DNA of 64,000 bases from G965220305 sp965220305 (GTDB lineage Bacteria; Chloroflexota; Dehalococcoidia; Lucifugimonadales; UBA3495): the NCBI GenBank assembly GCA_965220305.1, contig OZ244817.1, positions 2,356,001 through 2,420,000 of the forward strand. The letters are read 5' to 3'. Position 1 is the first letter of the stretch. Every line of letters starts with the position of its first letter. Under the pieces are notes generated by a model. That model had not been told where the DNA came from. It worked only from the letters and a program-made list of their open reading frames with translations, and ran no database searches. Below are positions 6,644-19,125 of the stretch, in pieces. The position numbers were made by a program, and so were the translations under genes.

Positions 6644-8362
6644 ATGCCCCAGTCTCCCCACGGCATCAACTACGAAGCTCACCGCCCGGTGGTCATGGGA
6701 CGCAACGGCATGGTCTGCGCCGGCCATCCCCTGGCCTCCCAGGCGGGCATTGCCATTCTGCAGCAGGGCGGCAACGCCGTGGATGCCGCCATCGCCACCG
6801 CCGCCGCCCTCAACGTGGTGGAACCCCTCATGTCGGGCATTGGCGGCGATGGCTTCATCATGGTCTACCGGAAGGAAACCGACCGCCTGGAAGTCTCCAA
6901 CGGCACCGGCGCAGCTCCCTATGCCGCCACCCGGGAGCGTTACCTGCCCCAGGGCATTCCCATCAAGGGCGCTCTCTCCGTATCCGTGCCGGGTCTGGTC
7001 AATAGCTGGCTGGACGCCCACGAAAGATACGGCAGCCTTCCCCTGTCCCAGTTATTCGCTCCAGCCCTGGACCTGGCCGACAACGGCTTCCCCGTGAGCC
7101 ACTTTCTGGCCCAGGCCATCGCCGCCGACAGCCTGCTGTGCCAGTTCCCCACCTCCAGGGCCGTATTCACCCGGGACGGCCAACCGTTGCGGGCGGGGCA
7201 AATCCTCTACCAGCACGACCTGGCCCGCACCTTCCAGGCCATCGTAGACGGGGGTAGGGAGGCCTTCTACCAGGGCCCCATTGCCGAGGCGATGGTCCGG
7301 TTCAGCCAGGAGCAAGGCGGTATTCTCACTATGAAAGACCTGGCCGATTGTCGCGCCCGCTGGCAGGAACCCATCTCCACTACCTACCACGGCCACACCG
7401 TCTACGAGGCGCCGCCCAATTCCAGCGGGCATGTGCTGTTGCAGGAATTGAACCTGGTGGAGCGGTTCGACCTGAAATCGATGGGCTGCAACACCGCCCT
7501 GAGCATTCACCTGATGGTCGAGGCCAAGAAGCTGGCATTCATCGACCGGGAAGCCTACGTGGCCGACCCGGACTACGTGGACGTGCCCATTGAGGGCCTT
7601 ATTTCCAAGGAGTACGCCGCCGAGAGGGCCCAGTTGATCCACGCCGGGCGCGCCGGCGACCCGCCCCCGGGCGACCCCTGGAAGCACCAGCCCGGCGGTC
7701 GTCCCAACCGGGCCAAACCCGCCGCCTCGGGAATCAGCCAGGAGCGGGAGGACACCACCTGCTTCGTGGCGGTGGACCGCTGGGGCAACGCCGTCTGCCA
7801 GTTGCAGAGTCTGCAGAGCGCCTGGGGGTCCAGCCTCATTGCCGGAAACACCGGTGTCCTGCTCAACAACCGCATGACCTACTGGCATTTGGAGGCCGAC
7901 CACGTGGACTGTCTGCAACCTGGCAAGCGGGTACGCCACACGATGAACCCGGTGATGGTCTTCCGGGGCGGGAACGGTGGGGGCAACGGCGGCCCACGTC
8001 AGTTGGTCCTGGCCTGCGGCACTCCCGGGGCCGACACTCAGGTGCAGACCAACCTGCAGGTGATTACCCACGTTCTGGACTTCGGGATGACGGTGGCCGA
8101 GGCGGTGGAAGCCCCCCGCTGGCGCAACACCCAGAGTCCCACCGAGTCCAACATCCCCCACGTCTGCGACAACGAGCTGCTGGTGGAGCGCCGGTTTGCC
8201 ACGGATACGCTGAACGGTCTGCGGCGATGGGGCCACGACCTGCACATGCTGGGCGACTGGGAAGCGGCGGGCAACGAGATGATGGTGCTGGTGGACTCGG
8301 AGACCGGCGCCCTGCAGGGGGCCGCCGACCCCCGGCGCGACGGCTACGCCGTGGGGTGGTAG
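6644..8362 (+). CDS. Gamma-glutamyltransferase family protein
   Basis: 572 residues; transfers or hydrolyses gamma-glutamyl groups, for example of glutathione. It is an Ntn-hydrolase made as a precursor that cleaves itself. The nucleophile threonine at the new N-terminus is most likely Thr371 in REDTTCFVAVDRWGNAV. Other conserved blocks are GGNAVDAAIATAAALNVVEP and SGIGGDGFIMVY (residues 42-75), ALSVSVPGLV, and GNTGVLLNNRM (401-411). Unlike the secreted E. coli enzyme it has no signal peptide. The start has GGAGG 8 bases upstream. It stands 26 bases after brnA but is probably a separate function. Confidence 0.88.
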   Translation: MPQSPHGINYEAHRPVVMGRNGMVCAGHPLASQAGIAILQQGGNAVDAAIATAAALNVVEPLMSGIGGDGFIMVYRKETDRLEVSNGTGAAPYAATRERYLPQGIPIKGALSVSVPGLVNSWLDAHERYGSLPLSQLFAPALDLADNGFPVSHFLAQAIAADSLLCQFPTSRAVFTRDGQPLRAGQILYQHDLARTFQAIVDGGREAFYQGPIAEAMVRFSQEQGGILTMKDLADCRARWQEPISTTYHGHTVYEAPPNSSGHVLLQELNLVERFDLKSMGCNTALSIHLMVEAKKLAFIDREAYVADPDYVDVPIEGLISKEYAAERAQLIHAGRAGDPPPGDPWKHQPGGRPNRAKPAASGISQEREDTTCFVAVDRWGNAVCQLQSLQSAWGSSLIAGNTGVLLNNRMTYWHLEADHVDCLQPGKRVRHTMNPVMVFRGGNGGGNGGPRQLVLACGTPGADTQVQTNLQVITHVLDFGMTVAEAVEAPRWRNTQSPTESNIPHVCDNELLVERRFATDTLNGLRRWGHDLHMLGDWEAAGNEMMVLVDSETGALQGAADPRRDGYAVGW

Positions 8363-8454
8363 CCAAGGGACGCTCGGTAGCCCTACAATAGAGCTACGAT
8401 GGACCCTTGGCCCGGCCCATCTGGGGGGATACTCGCAACACGGGAGATGGCGTT

Positions 8455-9012
8455 ATGAATGCCGCTGCGGCGGTGATTTTGAACGTACTAAAGGGGCTCC
8501 GAGGCCCGGTGCCGGCCACCAAGCTGGTGAAGCTGGTATACCTGGTTGACTACGTTCACTTTCAGCATTTCGGCAAGACCATCACCGGGTTCCAATATCG
8601 GTGGGACCACTATGGGCCCAATGCGGTGGACCATGCCATTGTCAACCAAGTTGAAGAGTTGGCTTTGCAGGGAATTGTCCGGTATTGGGAGGGGGAGAAC
8701 TTCTACGGCGGCGCAACCAAGAATTTTGCGGCGGCGCTGGGTGTAGAGGTCCCCCCATTGCCCCCGGAGGCCCGCATGGTGCTGGACGGCGTACTGCACC
8801 GATACGGCGGGCTATCGGTACAGGAAATTACCGCCAAGAGCAAGGAAACCGCTCCTTTCCGGGAAGCATCCCAATATGACTTGTTGCGCATGGAGCAGCG
8901 GTTTCCCGCGTTGTCCACCACTGAAGAAGACTTGCGGGCTTACCTGGCGGACTTGGAAGAAAATGGGACTCTATCGCTGGAGGAAATTAAAGAGAGGTAT
9001 GGCTTGGCATAA
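8455..9012 (+). CDS. Panacea (DUF4065/SocA-like) antitoxin-domain protein
   Basis: 185 residues. The first half has the Panacea/DUF4065 pattern: AAAVILNVLKGLRGPVPATKLVKLVYLVDYVHFQHFGKTITGFQYRWDHYGP, with the conserved K-L-x-K-L-x-Y-x-x-D and GFQYxxWxxGP-like core. The domain is known as an antitoxin that pairs with many unrelated small toxins. The second half is helical and acidic and may be specific to the partner. The start at 8455 is chosen because GGGAG lies upstream. The next gene begins at the base after the stop codon, which supports a toxin-antitoxin operon. Confidence 0.75.
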   Translation: MNAAAAVILNVLKGLRGPVPATKLVKLVYLVDYVHFQHFGKTITGFQYRWDHYGPNAVDHAIVNQVEELALQGIVRYWEGENFYGGATKNFAAALGVEVPPLPPEARMVLDGVLHRYGGLSVQEITAKSKETAPFREASQYDLLRMEQRFPALSTTEEDLRAYLADLEENGTLSLEEIKERYGLA

Positions 9013-9294
9013 ATGAGGCCAAGGTTCGCCCCTTCTGCCCGGCGATTTTTGGATTCCCAGCCGCCTAATGTTCGCAGTAAACTAATCAACGACGTCGTTT
9101 GGTTAATTGGAAACTACCACCTGGGCTCGGATGAACCGTCAATTACGCCCTTCATCGCGTCGCCCTTAGTGATGAACTTGTTTCAGGACGATTTCCACTG
9201 GATAATTTTCTATGCCGAGGGAGAGTCTTTGGTTGTTGCTAATATTGGGCTTCAATCCGAGACTCCCCATCTACGGCGTCCACCAAATCCGTGA
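9013..9294 (+). CDS. Small protein, likely RelE/ParE-like toxin partner of the Panacea protein
   Basis: 93 residues. The ATG directly follows the stop codon of the Panacea gene. The pattern FAPSARRFLDSQPPNVRSKLINDVVWLIGNYHLG, then FHWIIFYAEGESLVVANIG resembles the helix-helix-sheet order of RelE/ParE-fold toxins. I do not recognise a catalytic set with certainty. Size, order and spacing make it the presumptive toxin of a translationally coupled pair. Confidence 0.55.
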   Translation: MRPRFAPSARRFLDSQPPNVRSKLINDVVWLIGNYHLGSDEPSITPFIASPLVMNLFQDDFHWIIFYAEGESLVVANIGLQSETPHLRRPPNP

Positions 9295-9424
9295 CCAGTG
9301 GGTATTGTATTTTAGAGATGGAAGTAGGATTCTCACCAAGGGGTAGACTCCCCAGTATACTTGGAGTCCGTCCCCCATTATGGGACGTCCCGGGCAGATA
9401 CTCCAACTAAGGAAGGCCAGACCT

Positions 9425-9907
9425 ATGCGTATTCCCGGGCATAAGAGAAGCCTACAGCCCGACGACGTGGGCAACCGCGCCGGAATTTTTGCCGAGTCGG
9501 TCCGTGCCGGCGACATGGAGTTGGCCTGGTCCATGCTGTCCAAGGAGACCTGCGGGATGCGGCTGGGAGTGTGGGCCACCCGCAACAACATCGACATGCA
9601 GCACGCCTACCGGGCTGCCTACGACTCCGACCATCCCATGCGTTCCTCCATGCTGGAAGACTTCCGGCAGACGGTGCTGCGACTGTGGCCGCTGGAGGAC
9701 CTGACAGACCTGGGGGTCGCGCCCACCAGCTACGTCGATGACCAGCATGCCTTCGCATTTCTACCCTTCGGCGTTACCCAGGAATCCAGCCAGGTGCACG
9801 AAAGGCGGATGATGTCCGGCCTGATTATCCCCATGTTGCTGGAAAGCGGCCAGTGGCAGGTGGACCTGCCCGGGTGGCGCTTCCTCAGCCTCGCCGATCA
9901 GGGCTAG
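9425..9907 (+). CDS. Hypothetical protein
   Basis: 160 residues of unrecognised family. It is soluble, with no signal peptide or membrane segment. The start is chosen at 9425 (MRIPGHKRSLQPDD) because AAGGAAGG lies 8 bases upstream. Hydrophobic strands such as HAFAFLPFGVTQ and GLIIPMLLESGQWQVDLPGWRFL at the C-terminus suggest a compact alpha/beta or SnoaL-like fold with an exposed strand end, but this is a guess. The HNH-type gene begins 6 bases after its stop, so the two may be co-transcribed. Confidence 0.6.
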   Translation: MRIPGHKRSLQPDDVGNRAGIFAESVRAGDMELAWSMLSKETCGMRLGVWATRNNIDMQHAYRAAYDSDHPMRSSMLEDFRQTVLRLWPLEDLTDLGVAPTSYVDDQHAFAFLPFGVTQESSQVHERRMMSGLIIPMLLESGQWQVDLPGWRFLSLADQG

Positions 9908-9912
9908 CCGCT

Positions 9913-10248
9913 GTGGCTGCCGGCGCGCCGGGCCACCGGGACGGCGATTCCCTTCCCGCCAAGGATGGATCTACTGTTTGCGAGTTGTGCCGACGGGAGG
10001 TGGACCGCTACACCGTTCATCACTTGGTGCCCCGGGCCAAGGGAGGCCGGTTCGGGCCCACCGCCAAGCTATGCTCCACCTGTCACCGGCAGTTGCACGC
10101 CTTCTTCTCCGAGGTTACCCTGGCCCAGGAACTGCATTCCATCCCCCTGCTGCGGGCCAACTCCCAGGTAAACAGCTACCTGAAATGGGTGCGGCGGCAG
10201 AAGGGCGGGGCCAACTTCCGGGTGCGTCGGGCCAAACAGCGGCGCTGA
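9913..10248 (+). CDS. HNH-type zinc-binding nuclease-like protein
   Basis: About 111 residues from a GTG start at 9913, 6 bases behind the previous stop. The core CELCRREVDRYTVHHLVPRAKGG..PTAKLCSTCHRQLHAFFSE has the two CxxC knuckles and the HH pair of HNH endonucleases (beta-beta-alpha-metal fold). Stand-alone proteins of this form are common and not all cut DNA. The C-terminal tail is rich in arginine and lysine (KWVRRQKGGANFRVRRAKQRR), which suits nucleic-acid binding. The exact start is uncertain. Confidence 0.7.
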   Translation: MAAGAPGHRDGDSLPAKDGSTVCELCRREVDRYTVHHLVPRAKGGRFGPTAKLCSTCHRQLHAFFSEVTLAQELHSIPLLRANSQVNSYLKWVRRQKGGANFRVRRAKQRR

Positions 10249-10370
10249 AACCCGCGCCTATCCGCCGTCATTCCGGCGAAAGCCTGAACCCGCAACCCCC
10301 CACCGTAGTTCCCGCGAAGGCGGGAATCCAGGGGTGGTGTGGTCGGGCGGGCATTTATCCCCTTCCCCGG
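10249..10370. repeat. Dispersed palindromic repeats between convergent genes
   Basis: Holds TCATTCCGGCGAAAGCCTGAA (degenerate) and AGTTCCCGCGAAGGCGGGAAT at about 10309-10329, both members of the repeat family found throughout the window. No gene is seen. Confidence 0.7.
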
Positions 10371-11102
10371 TTACCCCTCAGAAGGGGTATTTCGCCGTTC
10401 CTGGAAGGCTGCCAGCCCCCGCTTGACTGCGCGATAGGCGGTGTCCCCCACCAGCCAACCCACCAGGGTGGCCGACCCGGCGTACTCAAAACGCCGTCCC
10501 CTGCCGCTGTGTCCCACAACGGTGGCGTCGGTGGCGGTGCCGGTACTGATGTGCCCCTGCCGGGTACGCAGCCCCGACTCCACCATCGCCAGCGTCTTGG
10601 CCTCGGTGGCCAGGGTGGAAGCCCGCACCAACGCCCCGGGGGAGAGGCGGCCGTCGATCAAAGTGACCGTGTTGATGGTGCCGGGGGTTAGGGTAGACGG
10701 ACCGGACTCTTTCGGGGGGCTGCCGTAGTCGAGCATCCCCCTCTGGCGGGGGCTGGAGCCGTGGACCGCCCCGACGGTGGCCAGGGTGGTGACGGTTACT
10801 CCCTTCTCCCGGGAGGTGCAGACCTGCAGGTCGTCGTGTTCCACCGCCGTCAGCAGGCCGATGAACTCCTCTTCCGGGGGAATGTTCCGGCGGCGGGCCC
10901 ACTGTTGCAGCAGTTCCAGGGGGGTGGGCAGAGGGTCGTTGATGTCCACCTGTTGGCTCAACACCCACCGCGACTCCAAGAATCCCTCCCCCAGGGGCGC
11001 CGAGGACAGGAATTGCACGGGCCGCTCCAGCCGCAGCAGGTAGTAGTCATTGCCCCGGTCAAGTTCGGTCCCGGGGAAATCGAGGGGTTGAAAAAGGTTC
11101 AT
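10371..11102 (-). CDS. cbiZ: Adenosylcobinamide amidohydrolase (CbiZ)
   Basis: 243 residues. CbiZ cleaves the aminopropanol tail of adenosylcobinamide to adenosylcobyric acid, letting a cell reuse scavenged corrinoids. Family features seen: VTTLATVGAVHGSSPR, the PGTINTVTLIDGRLSPGALVRA block, TLATEAKTLAMVESGLRTRQGH, and TGTATDATVVGHSGRG. The fold and length fit stand-alone CbiZ. Corrinoid salvage is typical of Dehalococcoidia-type Chloroflexota and suits the BtuF-like binding protein at 22664. No strong ribosome-binding site is visible. Confidence 0.85.
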   Translation of the reverse strand: MNLFQPLDFPGTELDRGNDYYLLRLERPVQFLSSAPLGEGFLESRWVLSQQVDINDPLPTPLELLQQWARRRNIPPEEEFIGLLTAVEHDDLQVCTSREKGVTVTTLATVGAVHGSSPRQRGMLDYGSPPKESGPSTLTPGTINTVTLIDGRLSPGALVRASTLATEAKTLAMVESGLRTRQGHISTGTATDATVVGHSGRGRRFEYAGSATLVGWLVGDTAYRAVKRGLAAFQERRNTPSEG

Positions 11103-11292
11103 TTCAGTGGGCGCCCTTTGGTTCTGGGCCTTCTGTCATTCTGAGCCGTAGGCGAAGAATCCAAAGTCCATCGCCGCAGACACGCCAGCCCTTAGATTCT
11201 TCGTCGCAAGCTCCTCAGAATGACAGGCGGGGGCTGGCGTGTACTCCTCGGAATCACAGAGGGCAGTGATCCCGAATGGATTCCTTCGACTT
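11103..11292. repeat. Inverted pair of TCATTCTGAG..GAAGAATC repeats
   Basis: TCATTCTGAGCCGTAGGCGAAGAATC (about 11136-11161) faces AGATTCTTCGTCGCAAGCTCCTCAGAATGACA (about 11193-11224), forming an imperfect palindrome of about 90 bases between two genes that both run leftwards. No gene is seen. Confidence 0.7.
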
Positions 11293-11691
11293 CTAAGCCT
11301 CGATAACCATCCGGTCGCCGTACTTTTCCAGTAGGCCCATGAACAGATCATGGCGCGGCTGGTTGGTCTCGTCCTGCTCCGACTTGCGCAGGTAGATACG
11401 CAGCACCGGCTCGTCGTTCTCGTCCTGGAACCACACCGAGTAGCTGGGCAGGTTCTGGTCGTTCATGCGGTGGATTAGCTTGACCTCTTTCACCCGGTCC
11501 AGGTACATGTGCAGGTGGGTGCCCCCCTGGTCCATGAAGGTGACGATGTCCCCGTCCTCGTTGAAGCGCAGGTCGTTGAGCATCATGTAGACTTCGGCGG
11601 TGGTGACGGTGTTGGAAAGCATCAGCACCACCTCGTTGAACCCGACTCCGTTGGTCCCCTGCTGGCATTCTTCCAATAGCTGGCGTAGCAT
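11293..11691 (-). CDS. ChuX/HutX/HmuS-fold-like protein (possible heme-related)
   Basis: 132 residues from the ATG at 11691, which has GGGAGGG upstream. The middle reads FMDQGGTHLHMYLDRVKEVKLIHRM and then YSVWFQDENDEPVLRIYLRKSEQ, which resembles the heme-degrading/heme-carrier ChuX-HutX pattern (HGHLRLD..., then a strand ending in MFKVFVGRDE). The likeness is in pattern only and I am not certain. It lies 67 bases behind the ferredoxin-like gene and probably shares its transcript, which suits a redox or heme-iron role. Confidence 0.45.
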   Translation of the reverse strand: MLRQLLEECQQGTNGVGFNEVVLMLSNTVTTAEVYMMLNDLRFNEDGDIVTFMDQGGTHLHMYLDRVKEVKLIHRMNDQNLPSYSVWFQDENDEPVLRIYLRKSEQDETNQPRHDLFMGLLEKYGDRMVIEA

Positions 11692-11758
11692 GGCGAACCC
11701 TCCCCTTGCAGTTCCCTGGCTGGCGTAATTTGGCATAATTCAGTGTGACGCGGCGGGC

Positions 11759-12097
11759 CTATCCTGGAGGCAGATTTTCCTGGACCAGTTGGTCGGCGGA
11801 TTCCGGGATCTGGGAAAAGCGCACCCGTCCCCGGCGGGTAATGGTGGCCTCGCCCTCCACGGTGCCGTACAGCAGCTTCTCGTCGGACCACCGGCGCACC
11901 ACGTCCATGCGGGGGCCGTAGGTGCAGCCGAAGATGCAGCGGCAGGGGGTTACCTGCACCCGGTGGGCCAGGCCCTGCCGGTCAACCGTCTCCCGCAACT
12001 CCCGCAGCAGGTCGGCGCCGTTGCGCCCGTGGGTGAGTTTGCGCAGGCACTCCCTGGGGTCGACGCATACAATGATGTTCAGGTCGGCGCTGGGCAT
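11759..12097 (-). CDS. (2Fe-2S) ferredoxin / DUF1636-like metal-binding protein
   Basis: 112 residues of thioredoxin-like ferredoxin type. Cysteines at 11, 17, 52, 54 and 58: VCVDPRECL near the N-terminus and TPCRCIFGCTYGPRMDV in the second half. The spacing resembles thioredoxin-fold (2Fe-2S) ferredoxins and DUF1636, though the first pair is offset. The start at 12097 has GGGAGAGAG upstream and overlaps the end of the hicA-like gene by 19 bases. A winged beta strand (LLYGTVEGEATITRRGRVRF) follows. Confidence 0.6.
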   Translation of the reverse strand: MPSADLNIIVCVDPRECLRKLTHGRNGADLLRELRETVDRQGLAHRVQVTPCRCIFGCTYGPRMDVVRRWSDEKLLYGTVEGEATITRRGRVRFSQIPESADQLVQENLPPG

Positions 12098-12285
12098 TGG
12101 GGATTCTCTCTCCCGTCAAGAATATAGGGAATGCCGAGTTGACGACAAATTCGTCTGGCAGTATACAAGTAAATTTCTCGATGCCGTGGTACCGGGGAGC
12201 TGCGATTGTTGCGTGGATTTCCCCAAATGGTATGATCGCTGCCTTGACGGACGAATTGGCAGCCGTGCCGACGGAGGTACTGCAA
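12079..12285 (-). CDS. hicA: HicA family mRNA interferase toxin, unusual start
   Basis: The frame shows the YcfA/HicA core: LRRHGCQFVRQGSDHTIWGNPRNNRSSPVPRHREIYLYTARRICRQLGIP, with the catalytic histidine in GSDHTIW. HicA is a double-stranded-RNA-binding-fold ribonuclease that degrades mRNA. The only start in range is TTG at 12285. Upstream codons in the same frame (PEWRHLLQYL) match the expected N-terminus but have no start codon, so the gene may use an odd start or be slightly damaged. It directly follows the hicB stop. Confidence 0.7.
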   Translation of the reverse strand: MQYLRRHGCQFVRQGSDHTIWGNPRNNRSSPVPRHREIYLYTARRICRQLGIPYILDGRENPQCPAPT

Positions 12286-12298
12286 TAAGTGGCGCCAT

Positions 12299-12583
12299 TC
12301 AGGGCAGGGCGTCCAGCGCCACCAGCTTAACCCGGGACGCCCCTTGCAGCAGCAGGTAGATTGGCTCTTCCAAATCGGCCTCCGGGTCAGTTACAGCGTA
12401 GTCCGGCAGAGGGAGGGGTTCACCCTTCAGCAGGTTGGTTTCCGCCATATCCCCCAGGGCGCTGGCAAGCAACTGCTGGGCCTGCTGTAAGTCGGCCCCG
12501 CAGGTCATCACTCCGGGGAAGTCCAGCACTTCAGCGTGGACTCCTTTGTCCAAAAACTTATACATCGCCTTGTAAGTCAGCAT
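12299..12583 (-). CDS. hicB: HicB family antitoxin
   Basis: 94 residues starting MLTYKAMYKFLDKGVHAEVLDFPGVMTCGADLQQAQQLLASALGDMAE, the partly degraded RNase H-like HicB fold (E-x-PDxPGxxTxGdxxxEAxxxxxEAL). A GGGGGG tract lies upstream of the ATG at 12583. The antitoxin comes first and the toxin second, so transcription from this promoter covers hicB, hicA and perhaps the ferredoxin-like gene. It lies divergent to the 23S rRNA unit. Confidence 0.8.
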   Translation of the reverse strand: MLTYKAMYKFLDKGVHAEVLDFPGVMTCGADLQQAQQLLASALGDMAETNLLKGEPLPLPDYAVTDPEADLEEPIYLLLQGASRVKLVALDALP

Positions 12584-12687
12584 AATCGCCCCCCATTGCC
12601 AGTTAATTCTACACCTGCTGGGCTGCTGACAGAAGGGCACGGGCCGACTGTGCCAGCCCAAACCCGTAAATTCCCGCGAAATACCCC

Positions 12688-12716
12688 TTGACGAGGCCCC
12701 ACAAGGTACATATAAT
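12688..12716 (+). promoter_or_regulatory. Strong sigma70-type promoter of the 23S rRNA unit
   Basis: TTGACG (12688-12693), exactly 17 bp, TATAAT (12711-12716). This is the best promoter in the window and lies about 185 bases before the mature 23S start. It shows the 23S gene has its own promoter rather than depending on a 16S gene further upstream. Confidence 0.8.
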
Positions 12717-12795
12717 TATCCAGACACAGAAGCGGTTCCTTTAAGGAAAAATGGGAATTACCTAGAACAGACATACAATCAAGAGGGACCTAGGC

Positions 12796-12830
12796 GGCGG
12801 CTTGGGGCAACTCAGCCGCCGTTTCTGTTG
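12796..12830 (+). terminator. Terminator-like hairpin in the 23S leader
   Basis: GGCGGCT (12796-12802) pairs with AGCCGCC (12814-12820) around an 11-base loop, followed by GTTTCTGTT. It stands between the promoter and the processing stem of 23S, so it may be an attenuator, an antitermination element, or the end of a short leader RNA. Confidence 0.4.
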
Positions 12831-12902
12831 CACCTTAAAAAAAGAATAGGAAGTCTAAATTGTCCTGGAAAGCCGAACTTAAAGTTTGGAGTTCCTAGCG
12901 TG

Positions 12903-16338
<3,436 letters not shown>

Positions 16339-16473
16339 ACGCTAAAAACTTCAAACTTTGTTTCATCTATCCAGGGCAATTCAGACTTCCTATTCTGGTC
16401 CCCCTCCTCTTCATATTCATATCTCGGAGGCGCCTCCCGCGGCCCAACGGCGAGGGTGGCACCCGAATCACGG

Positions 16474-16548
16474 CGCGGGGTGGAGCAGTGGCAGCTCGTC
16501 GGGCTCATAACCCGAAGGTCGTTGGTTCGAATCCAACCCCCGCTACCA
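16474..16548 (+). tRNA. Initiator tRNA-fMet (CAU)
   Basis: A complete cloverleaf of 75 nt with encoded CCA. The acceptor begins CGCGGGG and ends CCCCGCT plus ACCA, so positions 1 and 72 (C and U) do not pair, the mark of bacterial initiator tRNA. The anticodon stem is TCGGG/CCCGA with three consecutive G-C pairs around CTCATAA, a second initiator mark. The T arm is GTTGG-TTCGAAT-CCAAC. It is about 135 nt after 23S and before a terminator, so it belongs to the same transcript. Confidence 0.96.
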
Positions 16549-16571
16549 ACATTGCAATACCTGAACAAAGA

Positions 16572-16602
16572 CCCTCGGTAATTACCGGGGGCCTTCGTTT
16601 TT
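16572..16602 (+). terminator. Terminator of the 23S-tRNA-fMet unit
   Basis: CCCTCGG (16572-16578), loop TAATTA, CCGGGGG (16585-16591), then CCTTCGTTTTT. It lies 24 bases behind the tRNA and closes the transcription unit that starts at 12688. Confidence 0.85.
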
Positions 16603-16676
16603 GGGCTGAGTATCTCCAATAAATGGGTGAATGTCCGTCGGGGTACAACTAATTCCACAGCGAATCCTTTAGTAAC

Positions 16677-17900
<1,224 letters not shown>

Positions 17901-17903
<3 letters not shown>

Positions 17904-19125
17904 GTACTCGGTCAATCTTGGTTTTGAGGGTGGCAGCGGTGATTGACTGGTAGTGCTAATCTTTGGGTAATTGGTGTTGCTGTGAGGTGGTGGTGTGGTC
18001 AGGGAGAAATTTGCGGTCCGGCTGACGCCGGAGGAGCGCAACCAACTGGAGCATATGGTCCGGGCGGGGAAGAGTTCAGCTAGGGTTACGACCCGGGCCC
18101 GCATCCTGCTCAAGACCGACGAGGGCTGGTCGGCGCCCAAGGTGGCCCAAGCTCTGGATGTGGCCGAGGGCACGGTGTTCCGCATCAAGCGGCGCTTCGC
18201 CGAGGACGGGTTGGACGGGGCGCTCAGGGACCGGACCCAGCCCCACCGGTACCGCAAGCTGGACGACCGGGGCGAAGCCCATCTCATCGCCCTGGCCTGC
18301 AGCCCGGCCCCCGAGGGCCACGACCACTGGAATCTGCCCCTGCTGGCGGACCGGATGGTGGAGTTGGGAGTGGTCGAGTCCCTGTCCCACGAGACGGTGC
18401 GCCTGCACCTGAAAAAAACGCCCTCAAACCGTGGCAGAAGAAGCAGTGGTGCATTCCCAAGGTGAGCGCCGACTTCGTGGCCAACATGGAGGATGTCCTG
18501 GATTTGTGCGCCGAACCCTTTGACCCCCAAAGGCCGGTGGTCTGCTTCGACGAGACATCCACCCAGTTGCTGGCCGACGCCCGGCCGCCCCTTCCGGTGG
18601 AGCCGGGACAACCCAGGAGGGAGAATTACGAGTACCGGCGGGAGGGCACCCGCAACCTGTTCCTGGCCTGCGAGCCCCTGGCAGGCTGGCGGCACGTGGC
18701 GGTTACCCAGCGGCGCACCACCGAGGACTTCGCCCATCAGATGCGCTGGCTGGTGGATGAAGCGTACCCCCGGATACCCGTAATCCGGGTGGTTCTGGAC
18801 AATTTGAACACCCATCGCCAGGCGTCGCTGTACCAGACCTTTCCGGCGGGAGCGGCGCGGCGCATCGCCAGGAGACTGGAGTTTCACTACACCCCCAAGC
18901 ATGGCAGCTGGCTGAATATGGCGGAGATCGAGTTCAGCATCTTCTCCCGCAGTTGCCTGAGGCAGCGTCTCCCGGACGAGGAATCCCTCTGCCGGGAGGT
19001 CCACGCCTTGGAACTGGAGCGAAACGAAGCTCAAGCCCGCATCAACTGGCGCTTCAGCATCCAGGATGCCAGAACCAAACTCCACCGCCTCTATCCCCTC
19101 AATTCCTGACTTGACCGAGTACTAG
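17901..19125 (+). mobile_element. IS630 family insertion sequence, copy 2
   Basis: The perfect inverted ends CTAGTACTCGGTCAA (17901-17915) and TTGACCGAGTACTAG (19111-19125) bound a 1,225-bp element in opposite orientation to copy 1. The two are related but clearly diverged in sequence and in their ends, so this is not a recent duplication. The IS5 element starts in the CTAG at its right end. Confidence 0.87.
17995..19109 (+). CDS. IS630 transposase, two frames joined by -1 frameshift
   Basis: Frame one (17995-18465, GTG start MVREKFAVRLTPEERNQLEHM) has the helix-turn-helix domain. Frame two (18462-19109) has FDETSTQLL, VIRVVLDNLNTHRQA and GSWLNMAEIEFSIFSR with the three acidic residues of the DDE triad. 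The overlap is four bases, with A7 at about 18413-18419 (CTGAAAAAAACG). A -1 slip gives KKNALKPWQKKQWCIPKVSADF across the join. No further damage is seen, so this copy may still be active. Confidence 0.82.
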
